This document shows positions 7,726-14,786 of a DNA stretch of 48,614 nt, one piece after another. The translations under genes were made by a program, and so were the position numbers. Numbering within the stretch: position 1 is the stretch's first letter; each line of letters begins with the position of its first letter. The stretch comes from Myxococcales bacterium (GTDB lineage: Bacteria; Myxococcota_A; Polyangia; Polyangiales; Polyangiaceae), in NCBI GenBank assembly GCA_016794345.1, contig JAEUKE010000206.1:1-48614 (forward strand), given 5' to 3'. The notes below the pieces were generated by a model. That model did not search any database, was not told the DNA's origin, and saw only the letters and a program-made list of their open reading frames with translations.

Positions 7726-9327
7726 TCATTCCCACCACCCTTGAAGGCTCGTCTCCCCCGTGACCCGATCCACGTAGACCCACCCCTCCGCCTTGCTCGC
7801 GCCCGCGAGCGACACGCGGAAGTAATCGCGAGAGCAGGGCGCGTTCGACCACCAAGCCACGCAATCCATACGCCGGTCGAACACGATCTTCTCGACCACG
7901 AACGCGTCGCGACCGATGACGACGGTCTCGCCGGAGGAGAGCGGCCGGGCCGAGAGCACGAGCGGCTCCGGCAGGAGGCGCACCGGCTCTCCCGGCTCGA
8001 CGTGGTCCAATGGCAACACGGCCTGTCCGGCCTTGGCCGCGGTGACGCCGACGAGTCGCGTCCGCCGTTCGGGCCGGTGGTCGTCCACCACCGAGAGGAC
8101 GCCCACGCGCTCGGTCCCGATCTCGGCCGAGAGCTCCGAGAGGAGCGCCGGCAAAGCATCGGGCGAGACGCTGACGTCCCGCGACAGGTCGAGCTGGATC
8201 TCCGGCGCGCGTGTGATGCGCGAGAGCGCGATGGCGATACGCACCGCGGGCGCCGCGAGCTCCAGCCGCTCGATCTTCGCTTTGACCGCGCGGAAGAGGT
8301 CGTCCGTGTGGGAGAGCGGCGCCGGAAGATCGACGAAGATGCGCTCCGTGGGCTCCGCGCCGATGGCGCCAGACGGCGTGAGCCGGAAGATGGCGCGGTC
8401 GTAGGCGACCTCCATGTCGATGCGGCCCGTGGCCTGACGTCGGCCGACGAGGCGCGCCGAGAGCTTGGAGACCACGTTGCGGAGCGCGAAGACGAGCTGC
8501 GGCGCGGTCTCGACGCCGTCGTCGAAGCCCACCTCTTCGACGAGCACCTCGGGCGGGGCATAAGGGACGAGCGGCCGCGGGTCCTCCCCTTCGAGCCAGG
8601 CGAGGAGCTCGAACGGCGGAGGCATCGACTCGCGCTCGGCCTTCGTGAAAGCCTCGAGCCGCGCGACGAGCTGCGCGCGATCGAGCTTCGCGAGATCGGC
8701 CACGGTGCGCACGCCGAGCCGATCGAAATAAGCGCCGAGCCCCTCCGGCAAAGGAAGGGCCGACAGCGGCAGCCGGAGCACCGCCGCCTTGTCTTGGCCG
8801 GGCGGGGAGACGCGCGGCACGCCGTCGAAATGGGCGAAGCGCGCGAACGACCGCGCGAGGTTCGGTCCGCCGGCGATGGCTACGCGCGCGCGGTGCCCGA
8901 GGACGGCGACGCGCGACTCGATCTCGTCCAGGAGGGCGGCCTCTCCTCCGAAGAGGTGCGCGGCGCCCGTCACGTCCACCCAGACGGTGTCGAGCGGGGG
9001 CGCGTGTGAGGAGATGGAGACCGTCACGCCGAACTCCATGGCCACCTCGGCCACCGAGCCGAGGGCGCGGACGAGCGCGCGGCACGAGAGGCGCTCGAAG
9101 CGCAGATCCGCCGCGCGGGCCATCGCCTCGGCCACGCGCATGCCGGGGCGGACACCGGCGGCGCGCGCGCGCTCACACACGGCGCCGACCTCGGCAGCGG
9201 CCGACGTATCCCCGTCTTCTTCCTCCGAGAAGACGACGGCGAGCGGCGAGCGGCTCGGCTCGCGCTCCGCCACGACGAGCTCACACGCCAGCCGAGGGAG
9301 GACGATGGCAGCGACGCGCGTGCTCAT
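7726..9327 (-). CDS. imuB: ImuB, inactive Y-family DNA polymerase-like mutasome subunit
   Basis: A 533-residue protein. ImuB is the scaffold of the DnaE2 mutasome: it contacts the beta clamp and recruits ImuA and DnaE2. The N-terminus (STRVAAIVLPRLACELV) and the palm-like region of a Y-family polymerase are present. The position of the catalytic acidic pair reads VDVTGAAHLFGGE, so the usual DE motif is missing, as in known ImuB proteins. The C-terminal third holds the typical W-rich end (WWSNAPCSRDYFRVSL, then WVYVDRVTGE). The ATG at 9327 overlaps the imuA stop by 4 bp (ATGA), which implies translational coupling. A small unknown gene follows 29 bp downstream. Confidence 0.93.
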   Translation of the reverse strand: MSTRVAAIVLPRLACELVVAEREPSRSPLAVVFSEEEDGDTSAAAEVGAVCERARAAGVRPGMRVAEAMARAADLRFERLSCRALVRALGSVAEVAMEFGVTVSISSHAPPLDTVWVDVTGAAHLFGGEAALLDEIESRVAVLGHRARVAIAGGPNLARSFARFAHFDGVPRVSPPGQDKAAVLRLPLSALPLPEGLGAYFDRLGVRTVADLAKLDRAQLVARLEAFTKAERESMPPPFELLAWLEGEDPRPLVPYAPPEVLVEEVGFDDGVETAPQLVFALRNVVSKLSARLVGRRQATGRIDMEVAYDRAIFRLTPSGAIGAEPTERIFVDLPAPLSHTDDLFRAVKAKIERLELAAPAVRIAIALSRITRAPEIQLDLSRDVSVSPDALPALLSELSAEIGTERVGVLSVVDDHRPERRTRLVGVTAAKAGQAVLPLDHVEPGEPVRLLPEPLVLSARPLSSGETVVIGRDAFVVEKIVFDRRMDCVAWWSNAPCSRDYFRVSLAGASKAEGWVYVDRVTGETSLQGWWE

Positions 9328-10019
9328 CGGACGGCCACCAGCGCAGGCGGCGCGACGCGGCCGTACCTGTCCTTCGCGACCCGGACCTGGACGAGCCCGG
9401 GCCCCCTTCGATCGAGCTCGAGCCGCAGCGCGACCGGCAGGGGCATGGACCGACGCGCGAGCACGTCGGTCATGACAATGACAGATGTGTCAGTATTTTC
9501 GACCGCCAGGGCGACACGTCGGACGACGGTGCCCCATCTGTCGAGGCTCACGCCCAGCGGCTCCACCCCCGCGTCCACCCCGGGGGCGGCCACGGTGTCG
9601 ACGGCGATGACGCCGAAGACGCGGCTCTCCGCGAGGCGGACGAGGACCCGCGCGATGGCCGAGGGCGGAGGGCGCACGACGAGCAGGCGCTCCGGATCGA
9701 CCCCGTGTGCGAGGACGGCAGGCGCGTGCAGCGTGGACCACGGATCGACGAACGCGCACCACGCGCCGCCCACCCAGCTCTGCTTCGAGACCGGCCCGCC
9801 GCGCAGGCGCGCCTCCGCTTGGGCGGAGGCGCACGCGCGGAGCGCGACCGTCGTCGCGCTCCCGAGCGCGCGAGGCGACGCCAACTCCACCACGACGCCG
9901 CGAGGGAGCCCGCCGTCTGGGAGGGCTTCGCCCAGGAAGAGCGGGAGAACCTTCGCTCGATCCGTCGAGCCGAGCTTGAGCTTCGGGTGGAGAGCCTGGA
10001 GCGTGGCCGGGAGCGCCAT
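9324..10019 (-). CDS. imuA: ImuA, RecA-like mutasome protein
   Basis: A 231-residue protein of the ImuA/SulA-RecA-like family, needed together with ImuB and DnaE2 for damage-induced mutagenesis. The N-terminal LQALHPKLKLGS and the following LPRGVVVELASPRALGSATTVAL segment match the degenerate RecA core; a full Walker A motif is not present. The ATG at 10019 is chosen because family homology begins here. An in-frame start 42 bp upstream would add an unlikely extension that is encoded by the SOS box itself. The box (10019-10038) touches the chosen ATG, so a leaderless or very short-leader mRNA is likely. The stop overlaps imuB by 4 bp. Confidence 0.88.
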   Translation of the reverse strand: MALPATLQALHPKLKLGSTDRAKVLPLFLGEALPDGGLPRGVVVELASPRALGSATTVALRACASAQAEARLRGGPVSKQSWVGGAWCAFVDPWSTLHAPAVLAHGVDPERLLVVRPPPSAIARVLVRLAESRVFGVIAVDTVAAPGVDAGVEPLGVSLDRWGTVVRRVALAVENTDTSVIVMTDVLARRSMPLPVALRLELDRRGPGLVQVRVAKDRYGRVAPPALVAVR

Positions 10020-10038
10020 ACTGAACAAAAAGACAGTA
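10019..10038 (-). promoter_or_regulatory. SOS box (LexA operator) for imuA-imuB
   Basis: Inverted repeat TACTG-N10-CAGTA, with the same half-sites and spacing as the E. coli LexA consensus. Read on the minus strand it ends TTTGTTCAGTA, which also contains the GTTCAG core I recall for the Myxococcus LexA site. The last base is the A of the imuA ATG. It stands out as an AT-rich patch in GC-rich DNA. The divergent phosphatase gene starts about 90 bp away, so it could also respond. Confidence 0.75.
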
Positions 10039-10126
10039 ACCCTTCCCTCGTGCGATGGCAAAGCGCGCGTGAGAAATTGAGCGCCGCCGGGGCCACACGC
10101 TCGGCAGCTCCGAAGAAACGCAGAAA

Positions 10127-10756
10127 TTGGGTCTTCCGAACCAGCGCCGCATCCACCTCGTCCGCCATGGAGAGGTCGAGAACCCGAAGGGGATCCACTA
10201 CGGACGCATCCCAGGCTTCTCGCTCAGCAGCTCCGGACGCGAGCAGGCTCGGGCGGCCGGAAAGTACCTGCGCGACCACACGACCGACGCCCGCATCGTC
10301 TCGAGCCCGCTCGAGCGAGCCCAGGAGACGGCCGCGCTGATCGCCGACGAGCTCGGCGAGCGTCTCGCCCAGGACATCGAGACGGACGTGCGTTTGACCG
10401 AAGCTGGCAGCTGGCGTCAGGGCCTACCTCGCGCGTTCGAGGCGCGAACGTACCTCGCGCGCGCGCTGGACCTCGCTGGTCGGCCGAAAGACGAGCCCCC
10501 GCCGGAGATCGCCCGCCGGATGCAGACCGCGGTCTCGGACGTTCTCGACGCCATGGAGAGCCAGCGCGAAGCCGTCTTCGTCTCGCACCAGACACCGATC
10601 CGGCTCCTCTGCGTGGCGGTCGAGCACGCCGGCAAGATCACGCCCCGCTTCTTCCCGTGGCTCTACTTCCGCACGCGCTGCCACCCCGGCTCGGTGACGA
10701 CGCTCGTGTTCGAGGGCGCCTCGTTCCGGGGGCTCGAATATTGGGAGCCCACGTGA
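10127..10756 (+). CDS. Histidine phosphatase family protein (phosphoglycerate mutase-like)
   Basis: A 209-residue protein. It carries the RHG catalytic motif LVRHGEV near residue 11, the SSPLERAQETA motif (about 59-69) and the second catalytic histidine in VFVSHQTPIRLL (about 148-159). These mark a two-histidine phosphatase of the GpmB/CobC/SixA type. The substrate cannot be assigned; it acts on small phosphorylated molecules or phosphoproteins. The start is a TTG at 10127, as no ATG or GTG lies close to the domain. The stop overlaps the next gene by 4 bp (GTGA), so it heads a three-gene overlapping operon. It is divergent from imuA, with the SOS box in the 107-bp spacer. Confidence 0.85.
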   Translation: MGLPNQRRIHLVRHGEVENPKGIHYGRIPGFSLSSSGREQARAAGKYLRDHTTDARIVSSPLERAQETAALIADELGERLAQDIETDVRLTEAGSWRQGLPRAFEARTYLARALDLAGRPKDEPPPEIARRMQTAVSDVLDAMESQREAVFVSHQTPIRLLCVAVEHAGKITPRFFPWLYFRTRCHPGSVTTLVFEGASFRGLEYWEPT

Positions 10757-11421
10757 AGGGACTGCTGCCGCTCGTCTGCCTCCTCGGCTGCAGCCCCGCG
10801 GACCCTCCCGGGACGATCGCGTCCAGCGCGGCGAACCATGACAGAGCTGTTGCTTCCGCGATCGCCGAAGCGGCTGCGCCTCGGCCCTCGACGCCGGCCG
10901 ACGCCGCCCCGAGCGCCGCCCCGACAGAGCCCCCCTGCCCCGCCGGCTTCCGGTGCGACGCAAAGGTCCCCGCCGACGCCGCGATCGATCTCATCCTCGT
11001 CGAGAAACGCGCGCACCGTCTTTCTCTCGTCGCCGGAGACGCGGTCGCCAAGACGTATTCGGTCGCGCTCGGGTCGGGCGGCATGGGCCAGAAAGGCTAC
11101 GAAGGAGACAAGATCACGCCGATGGGACGCTATACGGTGACCGCCGTCATCAAGAACACGAAGTGGCACACGTACCTCGCGCTCGACTACCCCGGCCCGG
11201 AGGACGTCTCGCGCTACGAGGCGCTCGTCGCCAAGGGCGAGGCCCCTTCGCGCGTCGGCGCGGGCTCGGGCATCGCCATCCACGGCAGGCGCGCCGACAT
11301 GGTCGACGGCGTCCACAAGCTCGTCGATTGGACGCTCGGCTGCGTCTCCCTCGACAACCCCGAGATCGACGAGGTCGCGAGCCGCGTGAAAAAAGGGACG
11401 GCGGTATGGATCCGCGAGTGA
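10753..11421 (+). CDS. L,D-transpeptidase (YkuD) lipoprotein
   Basis: A 222-residue protein. The short lipoprotein signal ends in LLGC (Cys13), so it is probably anchored in the envelope. An Ala/Pro-rich linker leads to a YkuD domain at about 75-222. The motif IAIHG (His177) and TLGCVSL (Cys197) give the catalytic His and Cys of peptidoglycan L,D-transpeptidases, which form 3-3 cross-links or attach proteins to peptidoglycan. The usual residues before the Cys (SHGC) are TLGC here. The GTG at 10753 overlaps the phosphatase stop, which supports coupling. The 3' end overlaps the next gene in the same way. Confidence 0.9.
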   Translation: MKGLLPLVCLLGCSPADPPGTIASSAANHDRAVASAIAEAAAPRPSTPADAAPSAAPTEPPCPAGFRCDAKVPADAAIDLILVEKRAHRLSLVAGDAVAKTYSVALGSGGMGQKGYEGDKITPMGRYTVTAVIKNTKWHTYLALDYPGPEDVSRYEALVAKGEAPSRVGAGSGIAIHGRRADMVDGVHKLVDWTLGCVSLDNPEIDEVASRVKKGTAVWIRE

Positions 11422-12341
11422 GCCGCCGAGTCTGTCCGCTCGGCATCGGCGCGCTCGCGGCGTGTCTCGCTGCTTGCGCCTCTCCGCCACGTTCGAACGA
11501 CGCGCAGCCGATCCCGACGGTGACGGCGAGCCCCGACGGAGACGCGCGTGCGCCGGCCGCGATCCCCGCGTCGGCCGCCCCATCCGCGGCGCCTGCGCCC
11601 GCGGCGTCCGCCTCCGCTTACGTGGCGCCGCCTCGCGACGGCGCGCCCGGCTCGACGCGCGGGACGATCTCGTGCGGCAGCGCCCGCTGTAAAGCGCCCG
11701 CGCAGGCGTGTGTCTTCACGGAAGCAGGCGAGTGGACCTGCGTCGACGCAACCTCCGTCACCGAGACAGGGATGCGCTGCGACGACGGGCTCGACTGCCC
11801 GAGGGGCGAGACCTGCTGCGTGCGGTGGGACCAATATTCTCCCAGCTCCGCCTGCGTCGCGCGCGCAGACGTCTCGCAGAGCTGCCGGGCCGAGCTCTGC
11901 GAGCCCGACGGCGCGAAGTGCCCAGCAGGGACCACGTGTGAGGCCGCCCCTGCGCATGGCGGCACGTGTGAAGCTCCCAAAGGTCCCGCCACCTGCACAG
12001 GCGGCAAGCGCTGCGCGAAAGACAAGCCGATCTGCGCCCTCACGAAAGGAGGTCCGGCGTGTGTCGCCGTCGGAACGCCCGAGCACGCGGCCGTGCCCGG
12101 TGAGAGCCGCTTCACGTGTACGAAGCAGAGCGACTGCCACGGGGACGAGGCCTGCTCGTACGTCTTCGGCGAGATCGAGCACGACGTCGGGACGTTCTGC
12201 AGCAGATACTCCCCAGCCTACATGGGCAGCCTGGTCTGCGACCCGAGCGACAAGACGATGTGCGGACCAGGAAAGGGCTGCGTCTGCGAGCCTGGAGGCC
12301 GCCCCGAGCTCCCGTGGCTGGGCGTCGTCTCCTGGCGCTGA
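11418..12341 (+). CDS. Cys-rich secreted lipoprotein
   Basis: A 307-residue protein of unknown function. The signal peptide ends LAACLAAC, giving a lipobox. An Ala/Pro-rich linker of about 50 residues follows, then a domain with about 30 cysteines in short motifs (DGLDCPRGETCCVRWDQ, CPAGTTCEAAP, KQSDCHGDEACSY, CGPGKGCVCEPGG). The pattern resembles EGF/Dickkopf-like disulphide-rich myxobacterial surface proteins. The start is ambiguous: GTG at 11418 overlaps the upstream stop by 4 bp as the two previous genes do, and ATG at 11406 would give a slightly longer signal peptide. I prefer the GTG for consistency of the operon. Confidence 0.8.
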   Translation: MSRRVCPLGIGALAACLAACASPPRSNDAQPIPTVTASPDGDARAPAAIPASAAPSAAPAPAASASAYVAPPRDGAPGSTRGTISCGSARCKAPAQACVFTEAGEWTCVDATSVTETGMRCDDGLDCPRGETCCVRWDQYSPSSACVARADVSQSCRAELCEPDGAKCPAGTTCEAAPAHGGTCEAPKGPATCTGGKRCAKDKPICALTKGGPACVAVGTPEHAAVPGESRFTCTKQSDCHGDEACSYVFGEIEHDVGTFCSRYSPAYMGSLVCDPSDKTMCGPGKGCVCEPGGRPELPWLGVVSWR

Positions 12342-12366
12342 AGAGGCCCATCGACCGCTGCTCTGG

Positions 12367-12372
12367 TATGCT
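12367..12372 (+). promoter_or_regulatory. Candidate -10 element TATGCT
   Basis: TATGCT lies 7 bp before the GTG at 12380. The same hexamer lies 9 bp before the GTG at 25978 and 19 bp before the GTG at 23760. The spacing suggests a promoter producing a leaderless kinase mRNA. No good -35 was seen. Confidence 0.35.
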
Positions 12373-12379
12373 CCCTACC

Positions 12380-13822
12380 GTGACCTTCCACGCGGGGCAG
12401 CTCATCGCTGGACGCTACCGGCTCGTCGAGCCGTTGGCGCATGGCGGGATGGGCGCCATCTGGAGGGCCCATCACGAGCAGCTCGACGCCCCCGTCGCGG
12501 TGAAGCTGATGACCACCGCGCTCGACGCCGCGCTCCTGGCGCGCTTCGAGCGTGAAGCGAAGGCGTGCGCGCGCATGAACAGCCCACACGTCGTCCGCGT
12601 GCACGACTACGGGACCGAGGATCGAATCCCGTTCATGGTAATGGAGCTTCTCACCGGAGAGGACCTCTCGGTGCGGCTCAAGCGCGTGGGCCGCCTGACC
12701 GTCGCGGAGCTCTTGCCCGTCGCGTTCCAGATCTCCAAGGGCCTCACCGTGGCGCACGACGCGGGCATCATCCACCGCGATCTGAAGCCCGCGAACGTGT
12801 TCATCACGACGAGCGGTCGCGAGGAGATCGTCAAGCTGCTCGACTTCGGGATCGCTCGCGAGACCGAGGCACGGCTCGTCGACGATCACACGACGACCGG
12901 CATCGTCCTCGGCTCGCCGCACCACATGAGCCCGGAGCAGGCGGCCGGGATCGAGGTCGATCTTCGGACCGATCTCTGGTCCTTCGGCGTCCTGCTCTAC
13001 CAGGCGCTCACCGGGGCGCGCCCGTTCCGCGGCGAGTCGCTGTCCGCCATCGTCTACGCCATCGCGACGGAGACGCCGGCGCCGCCCTCGCAGATCGATC
13101 CGAGCCTCCCGCCCGGCCTCGACGCGTTCTTCGAACGCGCCCTGGCGCGCAGGCGTGACCACCGCTTCACGTCGGCGGACGAGATGACGCGCGCGTTCTT
13201 CGAGAGCGTCGGCCAGACCGCCAGCAGCTTCGACGAGAGCTCACCCAGCATGAGGATGGCGCGCTCGGCCGCGGCGCGCGCGTCCCTGTCGGGTTACCCG
13301 CCGGCTCCCGCGCGGAGCTCGCAGACGCCGCCGCCGCTGCCCCAGCCGGTCGCCATCGTCGCGCCTGCCGAGATCCCGAGCAGCCCCACGCTCGCCACGG
13401 CCTCGCAGTCGCTGAGCGTCGCGCCGGCGGACAACCCGTTCCAGCAGGCATCCCGCAAGCGCCAGAAGCTCCTCGCCTGGGGCGGCGCCGGCGCAGCCGC
13501 GCTCACGCTCCTCGTCGTGCTGGGCCTCCGCTTCATGACGCAATCGTCATCATTGCAGACTGCGGGCTCGTCTTCGGCGGTGGCCCCCGAGGCTCCCGCG
13601 GCCAGCCCCGTCCCCACGGATGCTCGGACCGCGAAGCCCGAGCCCGCGAGCTCGACCAGCGCAGGCGCGTCCGCTTCGGCGGCCCCGACGCAGGCCCCCG
13701 CGACCCAGTCTTCCTCGACGACAAAAGCGCCAAAGCCCGCGCAACCCGTCAAGCCGAGCGGCGACTGCCCGAGCGGCAAGGTCCGCGACGGCTTCACGGG
13801 GCTCTGCGTCTCGCCCCGCTGA
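12380..13822 (+). CDS. Hanks-type Ser/Thr protein kinase, single-pass membrane protein
   Basis: A 480-residue kinase. Motifs: P-loop AHGGMG (20-25, with the first Gly replaced by Ala), ATP-binding Lys in AVKLM (K42), HRDLKPAN (132-139), DFG (155-157) and MSPEQ (183-187). It is expected to be active. A Pro/Ser/Ala-rich region leads to a predicted transmembrane helix at about 366-385. The outer tail is Ala/Ser/Thr/Pro-rich and ends with a small Cys-containing segment (GDCPSGKVRDGFTGLCV). The GTG at 12380 is preferred because the alternative ATG at 12368 sits inside a likely -10 hexamer; the difference is four residues. It lies 38 bp after the lipoprotein gene and converges on the diguanylate cyclase gene. 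Confidence 0.93.
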   Translation: MTFHAGQLIAGRYRLVEPLAHGGMGAIWRAHHEQLDAPVAVKLMTTALDAALLARFEREAKACARMNSPHVVRVHDYGTEDRIPFMVMELLTGEDLSVRLKRVGRLTVAELLPVAFQISKGLTVAHDAGIIHRDLKPANVFITTSGREEIVKLLDFGIARETEARLVDDHTTTGIVLGSPHHMSPEQAAGIEVDLRTDLWSFGVLLYQALTGARPFRGESLSAIVYAIATETPAPPSQIDPSLPPGLDAFFERALARRRDHRFTSADEMTRAFFESVGQTASSFDESSPSMRMARSAAARASLSGYPPAPARSSQTPPPLPQPVAIVAPAEIPSSPTLATASQSLSVAPADNPFQQASRKRQKLLAWGGAGAAALTLLVVLGLRFMTQSSSLQTAGSSSAVAPEAPAASPVPTDARTAKPEPASSTSAGASASAAPTQAPATQSSSTTKAPKPAQPVKPSGDCPSGKVRDGFTGLCVSPR

Positions 13823-13844
13823 CTGGCGCGTCCGCGCCGGTCAG
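13819..13844. terminator. Bidirectional terminator-like hairpin between convergent genes
   Basis: Twelve-base arms, CTGACTGGCGCG and CGCGCCGGTCAG, pair with one G-T wobble around a minimal loop. Both stop codons (kinase TGA at 13820-13822 and cyclase TGA at 13841-13843) lie inside the stem. There is no U-tract. Confidence 0.6.
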
Positions 13845-14746
13845 GGACCGACGACGCGGTTCCGGCCCGACTGCTTGGCCTGGTAGAGGCGCGCGTCCGC
13901 GGCCCCGAGCAACGCGGCTCGGTCCGCAGGCATCCCCATTTCGGCGAGCGACGCGACGCCCGCGCTCGACGTGATGCGGATGAGGTGGCCCTCGAAGGGG
14001 ATGGCGGTCGCTTCGACCGCGCGCCGGAGCCGCTCCGCGAGCTCGATCGCCTGCGCGACGGGCGTGCCGCGAAGCAAGATCACGAACTCCTCCCCGCCGT
14101 AGCGCGCGAGCACGTCCTCGACGCGCATGCTGCTGCCGAAGAGCGCTGCAACGGCGCGGAGCACCGCGTCTCCGCCGAGGTGGCCGTAGGTGTCGTTCAC
14201 CTTCTTGAAATGATCGACGTCGATCATCACGATCGAGAGCGGCGCGCCATGCCGTGCCGCGTAGGCGAGCTCGGTGACGAGGCGCTCCTCGAGGTGCTTG
14301 CGGTTGTAGATCCCGGTCAGCCCGTCGAGGATGGCCGCCTCGTACACGCGGCGCAGCGCGCGCTCCTCCTCCTCGTCCACCAGAGCGAAGCGCAGGAGCG
14401 TGCTCGACCCGAGCTGCACGCGATCACCGTTGCGCAGCGCCTCCGCCTTCGTCAGCCGCACGTTGTTGACGAAGGTGCCGTTGCGCGAGCCGTCGTCCCG
14501 GATGACGTATTCGGCGCCCACGCGCATGACGCGGGCGTGTTGCCGCGAGAGGCTCGCGTCATCGAACGAGTAGGTGCACTCGGGCGCGCGCCCCAGGACG
14601 ACCATTTCTCCCGCCGGAAGACGCAGGACCTTGCCGGTGTCGAGCCCGCTCGCGATGGTGAAGATGCCGTTGCGGCGCACCGCGATCGGCTCGACGTCCA
14701 CGATGTTGGTCTCGGCGACGCTCGGGGGTTTCGGGTCTTCGGGCAA
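13841..14746 (-). CDS. FHA-GGDEF diguanylate cyclase
   Basis: About 301 residues. The N-terminal forkhead-associated domain (about 38-122) shows LGRAPE, SLSRQHARV and GSRNGTFVN, the phosphothreonine-binding signature. The GGDEF domain (about 130-290) has DGLTGIYNR, DVDHFKKVND and the active site GGEEF (217-221). The inhibitory site RVED lies exactly five residues before GGEEF, so product inhibition by c-di-GMP is likely. It should be an active cyclase controlled by a phosphoprotein partner; the two Ser/Thr kinases in this window are obvious candidates, but this is inference. The start is uncertain. The frame is open into the upstream cytochrome gene, and TTG at 14746 is the first plausible start after that gene's stop at 14787. 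A GTG near 14880 would overlap it. Confidence 0.88.
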   Translation of the reverse strand: MPEDPKPPSVAETNIVDVEPIAVRRNGIFTIASGLDTGKVLRLPAGEMVVLGRAPECTYSFDDASLSRQHARVMRVGAEYVIRDDGSRNGTFVNNVRLTKAEALRNGDRVQLGSSTLLRFALVDEEEERALRRVYEAAILDGLTGIYNRKHLEERLVTELAYAARHGAPLSIVMIDVDHFKKVNDTYGHLGGDAVLRAVAALFGSSMRVEDVLARYGGEEFVILLRGTPVAQAIELAERLRRAVEATAIPFEGHLIRITSSAGVASLAEMGMPADRAALLGAADARLYQAKQSGRNRVVGP

Positions 14747-14786
14747 GGGGATGATGATAACCGGAGAGGCGGAGCCCGGGGGGGTC

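Noticed and set aside
9479..9492. TGACA-N4-TGTCA inside imuA as a second operator
   Set aside because: It lies within conserved coding sequence (VENTDTSVIVM) and differs from the SOS box; probably codon-driven.
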